Source: JBKEDC01 sp047971925
GTDB taxonomy: Bacteria > Bacteroidota > Bacteroidia > Bacteroidales > Prolixibacteraceae
Length of the DNA: 6,035 bases
NCBI GenBank assembly: GCA_047971925.1
Contig: JBKEAC010000035.1
Coordinates: 1 to 6,035 of the forward strand
Direction: 5' to 3'
Shown: positions 1-6,035 of the stretch, piece by piece
Position numbering within the stretch: position 1 is the first letter of the stretch
How the letters are laid out: each line of letters starts with the position of its first letter
Made by a program: the position numbers and the translations under genes
The notes under the pieces: generated by a model
The model's database searches: none
What the model was told of the DNA's origin: nothing
The model's input: only the letters and a program-made list of their open reading frames with translations

Positions 1-2453
1 TTTCGATTTAAATAAGGATCCTTCCTCGCGGTATATTTAAGTTCCAATTGCGCCCCAAAATCATTATCAGTAGGTGCTCGCCAGAAGTTTGGCTTCAATT
101 CCGCACCCTCACCCAATATCGACACTTTATTCACTACATATCGGCATAAGTAACCACTCCTTTTATTGAATTCTAAGCGAAATTGATCGCCTTCCACAAT
201 CAAGAAATTATAATCGGTATCTACAATTATGGGCTCCTCCACCGCTTGATTCACTGCTTGTTTATTGCTTAAAGTCAAATCATTCGGCACCCACGCTTGC
301 AACTCTATTTGTTGCTTTGCCAAAGCATATCCCGCAGGAAGCAACTGCTCAGCAGATTTCAATTTATATGTCAAATTCAACAGTACTTCTCTACCTTCCC
401 AAAAACTCCTATCAGGAAAAACCAGTTGCACCGTTCCTTTTTGCTGAGGCTCCACTTGCAAATCGTTAAGTACCGATTGACACATTACCTTCCCATTAAC
501 TAATATTTCCCACTCCAAGTAGAAGTTCGACAAGTTGCGAAAGAAATATTCGTTGAAAATCTCCAATTTACCAGTATTCACATCAAGTAAATTCGACCAA
601 ATTGACTGATAGTGATAACCCACCTCATATAAATGTGGATTAGGCACACGATCGGGACTCACCAAACCATTATTCAAGAAATTATTGTCGCTTGCATCAT
701 ATGGATTAAAATCACCACCGTAGGCAAAGAATGAGTTCCCATCTTTATTTTTCCAGCGTATCGATTGGTCGGCAAAATCCCACACAAATCCACCTTGATA
801 AAGCGGATATTTGCGCACCATCTCCCAATACTCCTTAAATCCGCCACCTGAATTTCCCATTGTATGTGCATATTCGCATTGAATGAGAGGTTTGTTTTTA
901 TCGGCTTTGCAGTATTCATCGCTCCGCTTATAATCTAAATACATGGGACAGTATATATCGGTAAACTCATTTCCATGAGCTTGTTCATACTGCACCGGAC
1001 GTGAAGGGTCGTAGTTTTTTATCCAGCGATAACAAGCCTCAAAGTTCTCACCAAAACCAGCTTCATTGCCGAGCGACCACACAATCACTGACGGATGGTT
1101 GAAATTCCTCAACACATTGCGTTCATTGCGTTCTAAATGCGCAAGTGCAAATTGCTTATTTTTCGCCAAAGTCTTTTCTCCATAGCCCATGCCGTGCGAT
1201 TCAATATTCGCTTCCGCCACCACATACAAACCATACTTATCACACAGTTCATACCACAGATTATCATCAGGATAATGACAGGTTCGCACAGCATTGATGT
1301 TGAATCTTTTCATCATCTGAATATCTTGCTCCATGCGCTCAGGTGAAACTACATAACCGCCATCGGGGTCAAGTTCATGACGATTAACACCCTTAATAAG
1401 GATTGGCTGACCATTCACACAAAGCTGATTGTTTTTCATCTCTACCTTGCGGAATCCCACCTTCACAGGAATTACCTCTTTCACAACACCTCCTTGTTTG
1501 AGCGTAGCAGTAAGCGTGAATAAGTTTGGAGTTTCCGCCGTCCATTTTAGTGGATTCTTCACTTCCAACATTGTGCTCAATTCCCCCGATCCTGATAGCT
1601 GCTTTTCAGCCACCACAATTCCCTGCTCATCTTCCAGTTGAATCCCCACTGTTGCTTTTGCTGAAAGACTCACACGCACAGCCAGCGTTCCATCGGTGTA
1701 ATCATTCACCAAATCGGGTGTTACTTTTAAATCTTTTATGTGCGTTTTATTGCGAGCATAAAGATAGCAATCGCGCGCCACGCCTGAAAAACGCCAAAAG
1801 TCTTGGTCTTCTAAATAGCTCCCATCGCACCAACGAAAAACTTGAAAAGCGATGAGATTTTTTCCTGGCTTTAAGAATTTCGTTAAATCAAATTCAGCTT
1901 CCAGCTTGCTATCCTCGCTATATCCCACATATTTCCCATTCACATAAAGAGCTATATTAGATGTTACTGAGCCAAAATGAGCAATAATCTGCTTCCCTGC
2001 CCATTCTGCTGGCAAAACAATTTCCCTACGGTAACTACCCACATTGTTATTTTCTTCCGGCACCGTGGGCGGATTAACTTCCGACTGATTTCTCCAAGGA
2101 TATCCGTTGTTAACATAGATTGGTGAACCATATCCATTGAGCTCCCACATTGCTGGCACCGATATTTTATCCCAATTTGTATCATCTAAATCTACTTTAT
2201 AAAAGTCTGTCGAACGAAGCCAAGCATGCTCCACCCATTGAAACTTCCATGTTCCATTTAGGCTGAAAAAATTTTCAGAACTTTCTTTTCTATTCTCAAA
2301 CGCTTTTTCTTCTGATTCATAGGCGAAATATGCACTATGCATAGGAAGACGATTTTCAGCATTCCTTTCTGGATTTTGCCAAATTTCCTGTGCGAACACT
2401 CCTCCAGAAAACAAGCTTATCCACAGTGCTAAACTAACACACATGTTCTTCAT
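1..2453 (-). CDS. lacZ: GH2 beta-galactosidase, exported, C-terminus outside window
   Basis: Glycoside hydrolase family 2 retaining enzyme, expected to release terminal beta-galactose from glycans. Translation from the ATG at 2453 gives 817 uninterrupted residues, then leaves the window. Family members have about 1,030-1,100 residues, so roughly the last 200-250 are missing. A signal peptide (cleavage near VFA-Q, residue 21) points to the periplasm or outer surface. Domains in order: sugar-binding jelly roll (about 60-235, with RWCDGSYLEDQD, D210 matching E. coli D201), Ig-like (about 240-340), TIM barrel (about 345-620), a second Ig-like domain (about 625-745), and the start of the C-terminal beta-sandwich (NFWRAPTDNDFG at 789-800). 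The acid/base is E464 in SLGNEAG and the nucleophile is E527 in QCEYAHTMGN. The Mg ligands E418, H420 and E464 and the substrate residues H359, H393, N463 and Y505 are also present. An alternative in-frame ATG lies at codon 4. Residue roles are inferred from E. coli LacZ. The exact glycan is unknown; other GH2 beta-glycosidase specificities are possible but less likely. Confidence 0.95.
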   Translation of the reverse strand, partial: MKNMCVSLALWISLFSGGVFAQEIWQNPERNAENRLPMHSAYFAYESEEKAFENRKESSENFFSLNGTWKFQWVEHAWLRSTDFYKVDLDDTNWDKISVPAMWELNGYGSPIYVNNGYPWRNQSEVNPPTVPEENNNVGSYRREIVLPAEWAGKQIIAHFGSVTSNIALYVNGKYVGYSEDSKLEAEFDLTKFLKPGKNLIAFQVFRWCDGSYLEDQDFWRFSGVARDCYLYARNKTHIKDLKVTPDLVNDYTDGTLAVRVSLSAKATVGIQLEDEQGIVVAEKQLSGSGELSTMLEVKNPLKWTAETPNLFTLTATLKQGGVVKEVIPVKVGFRKVEMKNNQLCVNGQPILIKGVNRHELDPDGGYVVSPERMEQDIQMMKRFNINAVRTCHYPDDNLWYELCDKYGLYVVAEANIESHGMGYGEKTLAKNKQFALAHLERNERNVLRNFNHPSVIVWSLGNEAGFGENFEACYRWIKNYDPSRPVQYEQAHGNEFTDIYCPMYLDYKRSDEYCKADKNKPLIQCEYAHTMGNSGGGFKEYWEMVRKYPLYQGGFVWDFADQSIRWKNKDGNSFFAYGGDFNPYDASDNNFLNNGLVSPDRVPNPHLYEVGYHYQSIWSNLLDVNTGKLEIFNEYFFRNLSNFYLEWEILVNGKVMCQSVLNDLQVEPQQKGTVQLVFPDRSFWEGREVLLNLTYKLKSAEQLLPAGYALAKQQIELQAWVPNDLTLSNKQAVNQAVEEPIIVDTDYNFLIVEGDQFRLEFNKRSGYLCRYVVNKVSILGEGAELKPNFWRAPTDNDFGAQLELKYTARKDPYLNR

Positions 2454-2485
2454 ATTTTACTTTTTTTTAAAGAATTACACTTAAT

Positions 2486-2516
2486 AAAAAAAGGGGGGAT
2501 AACATTCTATCCCCCC
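2486..2516 (-). terminator. Rho-independent terminator after the SusD-like remnant
   Basis: A perfect 9-bp stem (GGGGGGATA at 2493-2501 paired with TATCCCCCC at 2508-2516) encloses a 6-base loop. On the minus strand it is followed by seven T residues (2486-2492). It lies about 50 bases after the stop of the SusD-like remnant and about 32 bases before the beta-galactosidase start. It therefore ends transcripts coming from the hydrolase and remnant, or attenuates transcription into the GH2 gene. The T tract fits minus-strand use much better than plus-strand use, where the hairpin is followed by TAAAATTC. Confidence 0.85.
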
Positions 2517-2567
2517 TAAAATTCAACTTTTTCCTTTTAATATTTTCTAAAACAAAGTAATGCTTTT

Positions 2568-2723
2568 CTACTGCAATGCACTAATTCCAGATTCTATTGG
2601 CCAATATGGATTTTGATACAATGGAGATGCTTCTACACCACCTGTAACTTGAAATTCATGAAAGTTAATTGGCTGCAAATAATGAGCCATCTTCCATGTT
2701 AATCCATTATAAACCTCATTAAA
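2568..2723 (-). pseudogene. 3' remnant of a probable SusD/RagB-family gene
   Basis: An open frame of 51 codons ends at TAG (2568-2570) and is closed upstream by TGA at 2724-2726. It has no start codon at its head. The peptide begins NEVYNGLTWKMAHYLQPI and continues to SPLYQNPYWPIESG. This resembles the extreme C-terminus of SusD-like nutrient-uptake lipoproteins, where a [KH]-Y-L-x-P-I segment is followed by a Q-N-P ending. SusD proteins normally have about 450-600 residues, so about nine tenths of the gene is gone. The frame is followed by a good terminator and a glycosidase gene, as expected in a polysaccharide utilisation locus. The missing 5' part is replaced by the serine hydrolase gene. 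The reading frame and truncation are seen directly; the family assignment is recognition from a short segment and could be wrong. Confidence 0.55.
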
Positions 2724-2726
2724 TCA

Positions 2727-2773
2727 AAATGACCTTACTGCAGATTTTTAGATGTCTCCTAAAATGAATAATT
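2727..2773. other. Break point region between hydrolase gene and SusD-like remnant
   Basis: These 47 bases lie between the hydrolase stop and the remnant frame. On the minus strand a 6-bp inverted repeat, TTTTAG and CTAAAA separated by GAGACAT (2746-2764), is visible. It has no T tract after it, so it is a poor terminator. No matching inverted or direct repeat was found elsewhere in the window, so an insertion-sequence end is not shown. The join that removed the 5' part of the SusD-like gene must lie here or within the first codons of the remnant. Confidence 0.4.
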
Positions 2774-4168
2774 CTATTTCCGAATAAACTCATTAGCTTT
2801 CTCTTGATAGAAAATTATCTTCGTTACATTGTTATCTTCCAAAATAAAATCACAAGTTGTTCTAATTCGAATGATTTGAGGAAGAAGAAACTTCGTTTTA
2901 CTTAATGGCTTGAATACCATGTGACGACCCGTTCCATTAGAAAGATCACCATAAAGACGTCCATTTTCTTTATAAACATATAGACTTTCTCCATATTCCT
3001 CATTGGTGTATGTACCCACATAAGAGTCCAAAGTAGATTCGCTTAACACCACTTTCCCTTTGGTCTTAGTAATATTATTATTCAGAACAGCATCTTCGAT
3101 TATATTAATCATTTGCTCACTTTGTTCACGTTCCGTATTACAAAGGACAGCAATGAAGATATCCTCTTCAGGGAAATAGGTTTCGCCCGCTTTAAAACCA
3201 TCGATGGCACCACCATGTCCAATTGATTTAAACTCCTCTTCCTGAATTATAAAAAAACCATAGCCATAAGCAATTTTAGATCCATCTGCGAGGCGATAGG
3301 GAGTTAATGCTCTGTCTAGCGTTTCTTTCTTCAATAATTTATTCGCATACAGCGCTTGGTGCCATTTAAACAAATCGCCCACACTAGAAATCATTGCTCC
3401 AGCACTATAGGCGAGAGACATACTTATGAATTCCGAATTATGATATGCACCATCCCAATAGGAATAACCACTAGCCCGATTAGGAATTATTTTGGTTTGA
3501 CTATCATAATAGGTAGTACTTAAACCCGCTGGTTCAATAATATTCTCTCTTAGATACTGCTGATATGACTTTCCTGTAATTTTCTCTATCATATAGCCTA
3601 AAAGGAAATAATTGGAGTTGCTATAATTGAATTTGGTGTTTGGTTCAAATTCAAGTGAAAAACCATTCAAACTATCTATTATAACTTCTGGTTTAAACTC
3701 TACTCTCATCGCATTAGGAATCTTTGAGTCGAAGCGTTCATAACCTATTATCCCAGAAGTATGTGTTAATAAATTTTCTATTGTGATAATCTTTCCTCTC
3801 GTGTTAAAGTTTGGAATAACTCTTTGAATACTGTCATTCAAAGAAAGTTCTCCTTTTTCAATCAGTTGAAGAATAGCTACCGCTGTAAATTGTTTCGTTA
3901 TCGAACCTATTCTAAAAACCATTTCTGGCTTCACAGACGCATTCAGTTCTAAATTGGCTATGCCATAACCCTTTTCTAAGATAATTTTTCCATTCTTTGC
4001 CACTAATACGGCACATCCTGGCGTGCTATCTTCGAACTTCTCTGATATGATATTATCTACATACTTTGCTAAGCGCTTATCCTGACGACTGTCTTGTCCG
4101 AAAGAAGATGTGACTAAATTCAACAATACTGCTAAAATTAAAATCTGTTTCATTAAAATCTGTTTCAT
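2774..4168 (-). CDS. Exported class C beta-lactamase-like serine hydrolase
   Basis: A 464-residue serine hydrolase of the beta-lactamase class C/penicillin-binding-protein-like superfamily (Pfam Beta-lactamase, peptidase family S12). It has a signal peptide (hydrophobic about 6-22, likely cleavage at SSFG-Q, residue 24). Catalytic motifs are S89-I-T-K92 (nucleophile and general base), Y182-S-N184 and H318-G-G320, the last replacing the KTG box. A C-terminal extension (about 380-460, starting LDSYVGTY) is a small beta domain common in these Bacteroidota proteins. Likely roles are periplasmic D-amino-acid peptidase, esterase or related activity. True beta-lactam resistance is not indicated by sequence alone. 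The frame stays open upstream to a TTG at 4291, but those 41 codons run through the preceding gene's terminator hairpin and precede the signal peptide, so they are rejected. ATG at 4168 or 4153 is the likely start. No clear terminator follows the stop; transcripts probably run to the hairpin at 2486-2516. Confidence 0.9.
   Translation of the reverse strand: MKQILMKQILILAVLLNLVTSSFGQDSRQDKRLAKYVDNIISEKFEDSTPGCAVLVAKNGKIILEKGYGIANLELNASVKPEMVFRIGSITKQFTAVAILQLIEKGELSLNDSIQRVIPNFNTRGKIITIENLLTHTSGIIGYERFDSKIPNAMRVEFKPEVIIDSLNGFSLEFEPNTKFNYSNSNYFLLGYMIEKITGKSYQQYLRENIIEPAGLSTTYYDSQTKIIPNRASGYSYWDGAYHNSEFISMSLAYSAGAMISSVGDLFKWHQALYANKLLKKETLDRALTPYRLADGSKIAYGYGFFIIQEEEFKSIGHGGAIDGFKAGETYFPEEDIFIAVLCNTEREQSEQMINIIEDAVLNNNITKTKGKVVLSESTLDSYVGTYTNEEYGESLYVYKENGRLYGDLSNGTGRHMVFKPLSKTKFLLPQIIRIRTTCDFILEDNNVTKIIFYQEKANEFIRK
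4137..4168. repeat. 15-bp tandem duplication over the hydrolase start codon
   Basis: The 15-mer TAAAATCTGTTTCAT occurs twice in tandem at 4139-4153 and 4154-4168. The period-15 match extends two more bases to 4137. On the coding strand each unit reads ATGAAACAGATTTTA, so the protein starts MKQILMKQIL and there are two in-frame ATG codons five residues apart. The unit is a whole number of codons and the frame is kept. It looks like a recent slippage duplication. It makes the true start ambiguous between 4168 and 4153. Confidence 0.95.
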
Positions 4169-4247
4169 AAAAATAAAAACTCTATTAAGAATATCGTGCA
4201 TCATGTTGGTGCAAATTGCAAACGCCCATTCTGAAAAAATATTATAC

Positions 4248-4289
4248 AAAAAGGCTCTATACCTGCCATTTTTTAGCAAATATAGAGCC
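4248..4289 (-). terminator. Rho-independent terminator after the outer-membrane barrel gene
   Basis: A 9-bp perfect stem (TATAGAGCC at 4281-4289 with GGCTCTATA at 4253-4261) encloses a 19-base loop. On the minus strand it is followed by five T residues (4248-4252). It begins 17 bases past the stop of the barrel protein gene. The loop is long, but a short inner TGC/GCA pairing could shorten it. It separates the surface-protein operon from the hydrolase gene. Confidence 0.75.
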
Positions 4290-4306
4290 AATCCTCATCC
4301 TAAAAC

Positions 4307-5179
4307 CTAGAATGGTAATGCCATTCTAATTTTCAGTCCAAAAGAAACTGGAATCACCTTGTCTGAAAGCGAACTACCATTAACTTGGCTTGAGTTCAAC
4401 ACACTATTCAGCACAAAGTTATTTTCAGCTGTTGGATCATAATTCACTAACGTCCCTGCATCATCTGGTTTAACACTCGTCAAACCATAGTCTGCATAAA
4501 CTCCAGTATATAGATCTAGTTTCTTGGAGAATTTCCATTTCACACCTGTTTCCAAAGATACCGATACGGCAAATTTCAAGTCTAGGTCATTCTCTTCATC
4601 TAGTGGATAAAATGTTCCAAATCCTTTATAATTTAAATAATTATACGTAATGTTTAAATCTGGATAATATCCCTCATTATATACTGTTGGATGCGCTACT
4701 GTGTAAGTTGATGAAATTGGAATGCCAATCTTAGCACCTCCTGCCACATAAAAATTAAGTTTATTCCCAATTGGCAATTCATATTGTGCCATGATTGGAA
4801 TGTTTAGATACAATGCCCGCTGCGATTCTGAATAAGTTGAAACCTTCGTTTTAAAAGTGAAGTCATATTCCCCATCATTCGTGTCGTATGATTCACTGAA
4901 ATCACTTCCTTTCATACTTGATGCATATTTTGCCAATTCAAAACCAGCATTTATGCTCCAACTGCGGTTCAATTTATAGCTATATCCTATACCAAAATTC
5001 CAGCCTGTTTCAGCTTCAGAATTTCCAAGATGAGTTTCATATTGCATACTAGACAATCCTCCACCTAATGACACAAACACTTCGTGTTTCTTCATTGGTG
5101 CTGGATCCTCAGCTTGTGCAAAGGCTGCAGTGCAGGCAAACATGCCTGCTACTGCTCCTATCATTATCTTTTTTACCAT
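4307..5179 (-). CDS. Outer-membrane beta-barrel protein, PorT/OMP_b-brl type
   Basis: A 290-residue protein with a signal peptide (positive MVKK start, hydrophobic to A21, cleavage at AFA-Q). The mature part alternates polar and hydrophobic residues in many predicted beta strands, for example 33-41 (EVFVSLGGG), 60-83, 105-132, 140-150, 203-231 and 273-289. It ends in phenylalanine (ALPF), typical of outer-membrane proteins folded by the BAM complex. The overall pattern is that of Bacteroidota outer-membrane beta-barrel proteins (Pfam OMP_b-brl family). Long loops, such as about 160-200, are probably surface-exposed. The ATG lies 13 bases after the stop of the upstream T9SS-sorted protein gene, implying one operon. 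A terminator follows. The barrel may anchor or assist that surface protein; this is inference from position. No OmpA peptidoglycan-binding domain is present, and the exact function is unknown. Confidence 0.85.
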   Translation of the reverse strand: MVKKIMIGAVAGMFACTAAFAQAEDPAPMKKHEVFVSLGGGLSSMQYETHLGNSEAETGWNFGIGYSYKLNRSWSINAGFELAKYASSMKGSDFSESYDTNDGEYDFTFKTKVSTYSESQRALYLNIPIMAQYELPIGNKLNFYVAGGAKIGIPISSTYTVAHPTVYNEGYYPDLNITYNYLNYKGFGTFYPLDEENDLDLKFAVSVSLETGVKWKFSKKLDLYTGVYADYGLTSVKPDDAGTLVNYDPTAENNFVLNSVLNSSQVNGSSLSDKVIPVSFGLKIRMALPF

Positions 5180-5192
5180 AATTGTAAGCTTT

Positions 5193-6035
5193 CTATTTTA
5201 CCAAAATTTTAACTTGCTCCGTGCATTCACCTGAACTTACTTTCACAATATATGTGCCGCTTGTGCTTGGTGCCGCAATTGTTGTAATATTCCCTTGCAC
5301 ATTCTTACTCGCAATAAGAACTCCTTTTAAATTATACACACTAACAACAGTGCATTCTACTGGCTCGTTATATGACTGGAGCTCCACGTTCAAAGACTGC
5401 CCCCTAGATACCTGTGTAGGATAAACCGAAACAGATTCCGCTGTCAATTCCACAGTAGATTCACAAGTTCTTAACACCTCGCCATCGCTCGTTGTAACCA
5501 ACACATAGAATGCTGCATCCGTATCAAGTTTTGCACCGTTTTGTCCTGCAGAGTAATATTGTTTGTTCGACACCACCACACCATCTTTATACCAAACAAA
5601 ACTAGAGAAGTCATAGCCCCCATTGTTTGCCAAGTTGTTGTTTACTGCCAAAACATTGCCCCAACGTTGCTCCACAATGGCATCAAATGCAATATACTTT
5701 GTCATTTTAACAGTATAATCCACAAATACAGCTGGATCTTCTTCATTTACCAATCGGAATTTAGCCTCATAGTTTCCAGGATCATTTATTCCAGTCATGA
5801 CAAGTTCGTTACCAGCCAAAGCCACTCCATTCAAGTCCTGTACTAAAACCCCCTCATCAACCGTGATGCCAATAGTTGCAGATGTTTCATTGCTACTACC
5901 ACAGCCTAACACATAAGTATTGTTCACATCCCATTCCTCTCCATTTATAGTGAGTCCTCTAAGCTTAACAGCGTAGTTCGTGTTCACTTCTTCACGATTT
6001 GCAAGTTTTGCTATCGCATTAGCATCCATAGCAAA
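5193..6035 (-). CDS. C-terminal part of a T9SS-sorted surface protein
   Basis: The last 280 residues of a protein whose start lies beyond the window. The frame is open to base 6035, and the ATG at 6029 is probably internal since no signal peptide follows it. Counting from base 6035, residues about 201-280 form a T9SS type A sorting domain (TIGR04183-like): a YPTQ motif (usually YPNP), then VYNLKGVLIA, then SGTYIVKV and a terminal KILVK. Such domains direct passage through the outer membrane by the type IX machinery and are then removed. Residues about 115-195 (AIVEQRWGNVLAVNN, FVWYKDG) form a module commonly found just before this domain in Bacteroidales surface proteins. The N-terminal third looks like Ig-type or cadherin-like beta structure and is not identified. 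The barrel protein gene follows 13 bases later. The role of the full protein, likely adhesin, S-layer-like or enzyme, cannot be read from this fragment. Confidence 0.85.
   Translation of the reverse strand, partial: FAMDANAIAKLANREEVNTNYAVKLRGLTINGEEWDVNNTYVLGCGSSNETSATIGITVDEGVLVQDLNGVALAGNELVMTGINDPGNYEAKFRLVNEEDPAVFVDYTVKMTKYIAFDAIVEQRWGNVLAVNNNLANNGGYDFSSFVWYKDGVVVSNKQYYSAGQNGAKLDTDAAFYVLVTTSDGEVLRTCESTVELTAESVSVYPTQVSRGQSLNVELQSYNEPVECTVVSVYNLKGVLIASKNVQGNITTIAAPSTSGTYIVKVSSGECTEQVKILVK

Noticed and set aside
265..2185. Several open frames of 60-110 codons on both strands inside the GH2 gene
   Set aside because: They overlap an uninterrupted 817-codon frame with conserved GH2 motifs and encode nothing recognisable; they are shadow frames.
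2553..2560. TTACTTTG on the minus strand as a -7 element for the GH2 gene
   Set aside because: One mismatch in the fixed TA, no TTG-type -33 element at the right distance, and it lies upstream of the terminator hairpin.
2746..2764. Short inverted repeat TTTTAG/CTAAAA as an insertion-sequence end or terminator
   Set aside because: It is only 6 bp and A+T rich, has no T tract, and no matching partner end occurs in the window.
4186..4215. Possible Bacteroidota promoter for the hydrolase on the minus strand (TTTG at 4212-4215 and TATTCTTA at 4186-4193)
   Set aside because: The -7 element matches TAnnTTTG only partly and the 18-base spacing is a little short, so it is not listed as a feature, although a promoter is expected in this stretch.
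4169..4291. 41-codon upstream extension of the serine hydrolase beginning at a TTG
   Set aside because: It reads through the terminator hairpin of the preceding gene and would place a signal peptide internally; the ATG at 4168 or 4153 is followed directly by a normal signal peptide.
5221..5846. Plus-strand open frames opposite the T9SS-sorted protein gene
   Set aside because: They are antisense to a frame with clear sorting-domain motifs and have no recognisable product or promoter.

Overview
This window comes from a member of the Bacteroidota, probably order Bacteroidales. The evidence is a C-terminal type IX secretion (T9SS) sorting domain, a small outer-membrane beta-barrel protein of the PorT/OMP_b-brl kind, a signal-peptide-bearing GH2 beta-galactosidase of the kind found in Bacteroidota carbohydrate-utilisation loci, and an apparent SusD-type C-terminal remnant. 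The DNA is A+T rich. All real genes lie on the minus strand, so transcription runs from high to low coordinates. Plus-strand open frames are shadows of these genes. No rRNA, tRNA, CRISPR array or transposase was seen.

In transcription order: (1) 6035-5193 is the C-terminal 280 residues of a larger surface protein ending in a T9SS type A sorting domain, with its start outside the window. (2) After only 13 bases comes an intact 290-residue outer-membrane beta-barrel protein (5179-4307), almost certainly in the same operon, ended by a rho-independent terminator (4248-4289). (3) An intact exported class C beta-lactamase-like serine hydrolase (4168-2774) follows. Its start codon is duplicated by an exact 15-bp tandem repeat. 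(4) A broken 3' end of a probable SusD/RagB-family gene (2723-2568) follows, with its own strong hairpin terminator (2486-2516). (5) An exported GH2 beta-galactosidase starts at 2453 and runs off the left edge of the window. Its first 817 residues are present, with all visible catalytic residues intact.

Functionally there are two blocks. The right block makes a secreted surface protein plus an outer-membrane barrel. The left block looks like the end of a polysaccharide utilisation locus (SusC-SusD-glycosidase order). Its SusD gene has been reduced to a tail, and a serine hydrolase gene now sits directly upstream of the break. The beta-galactosidase starts only about 30 bases after the terminator hairpin, so it probably depends on read-through or on a promoter not recognised here. 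No clearly new system is present. The most notable points are the decayed SusD gene next to an intact glycosidase and the duplicated start of the hydrolase.
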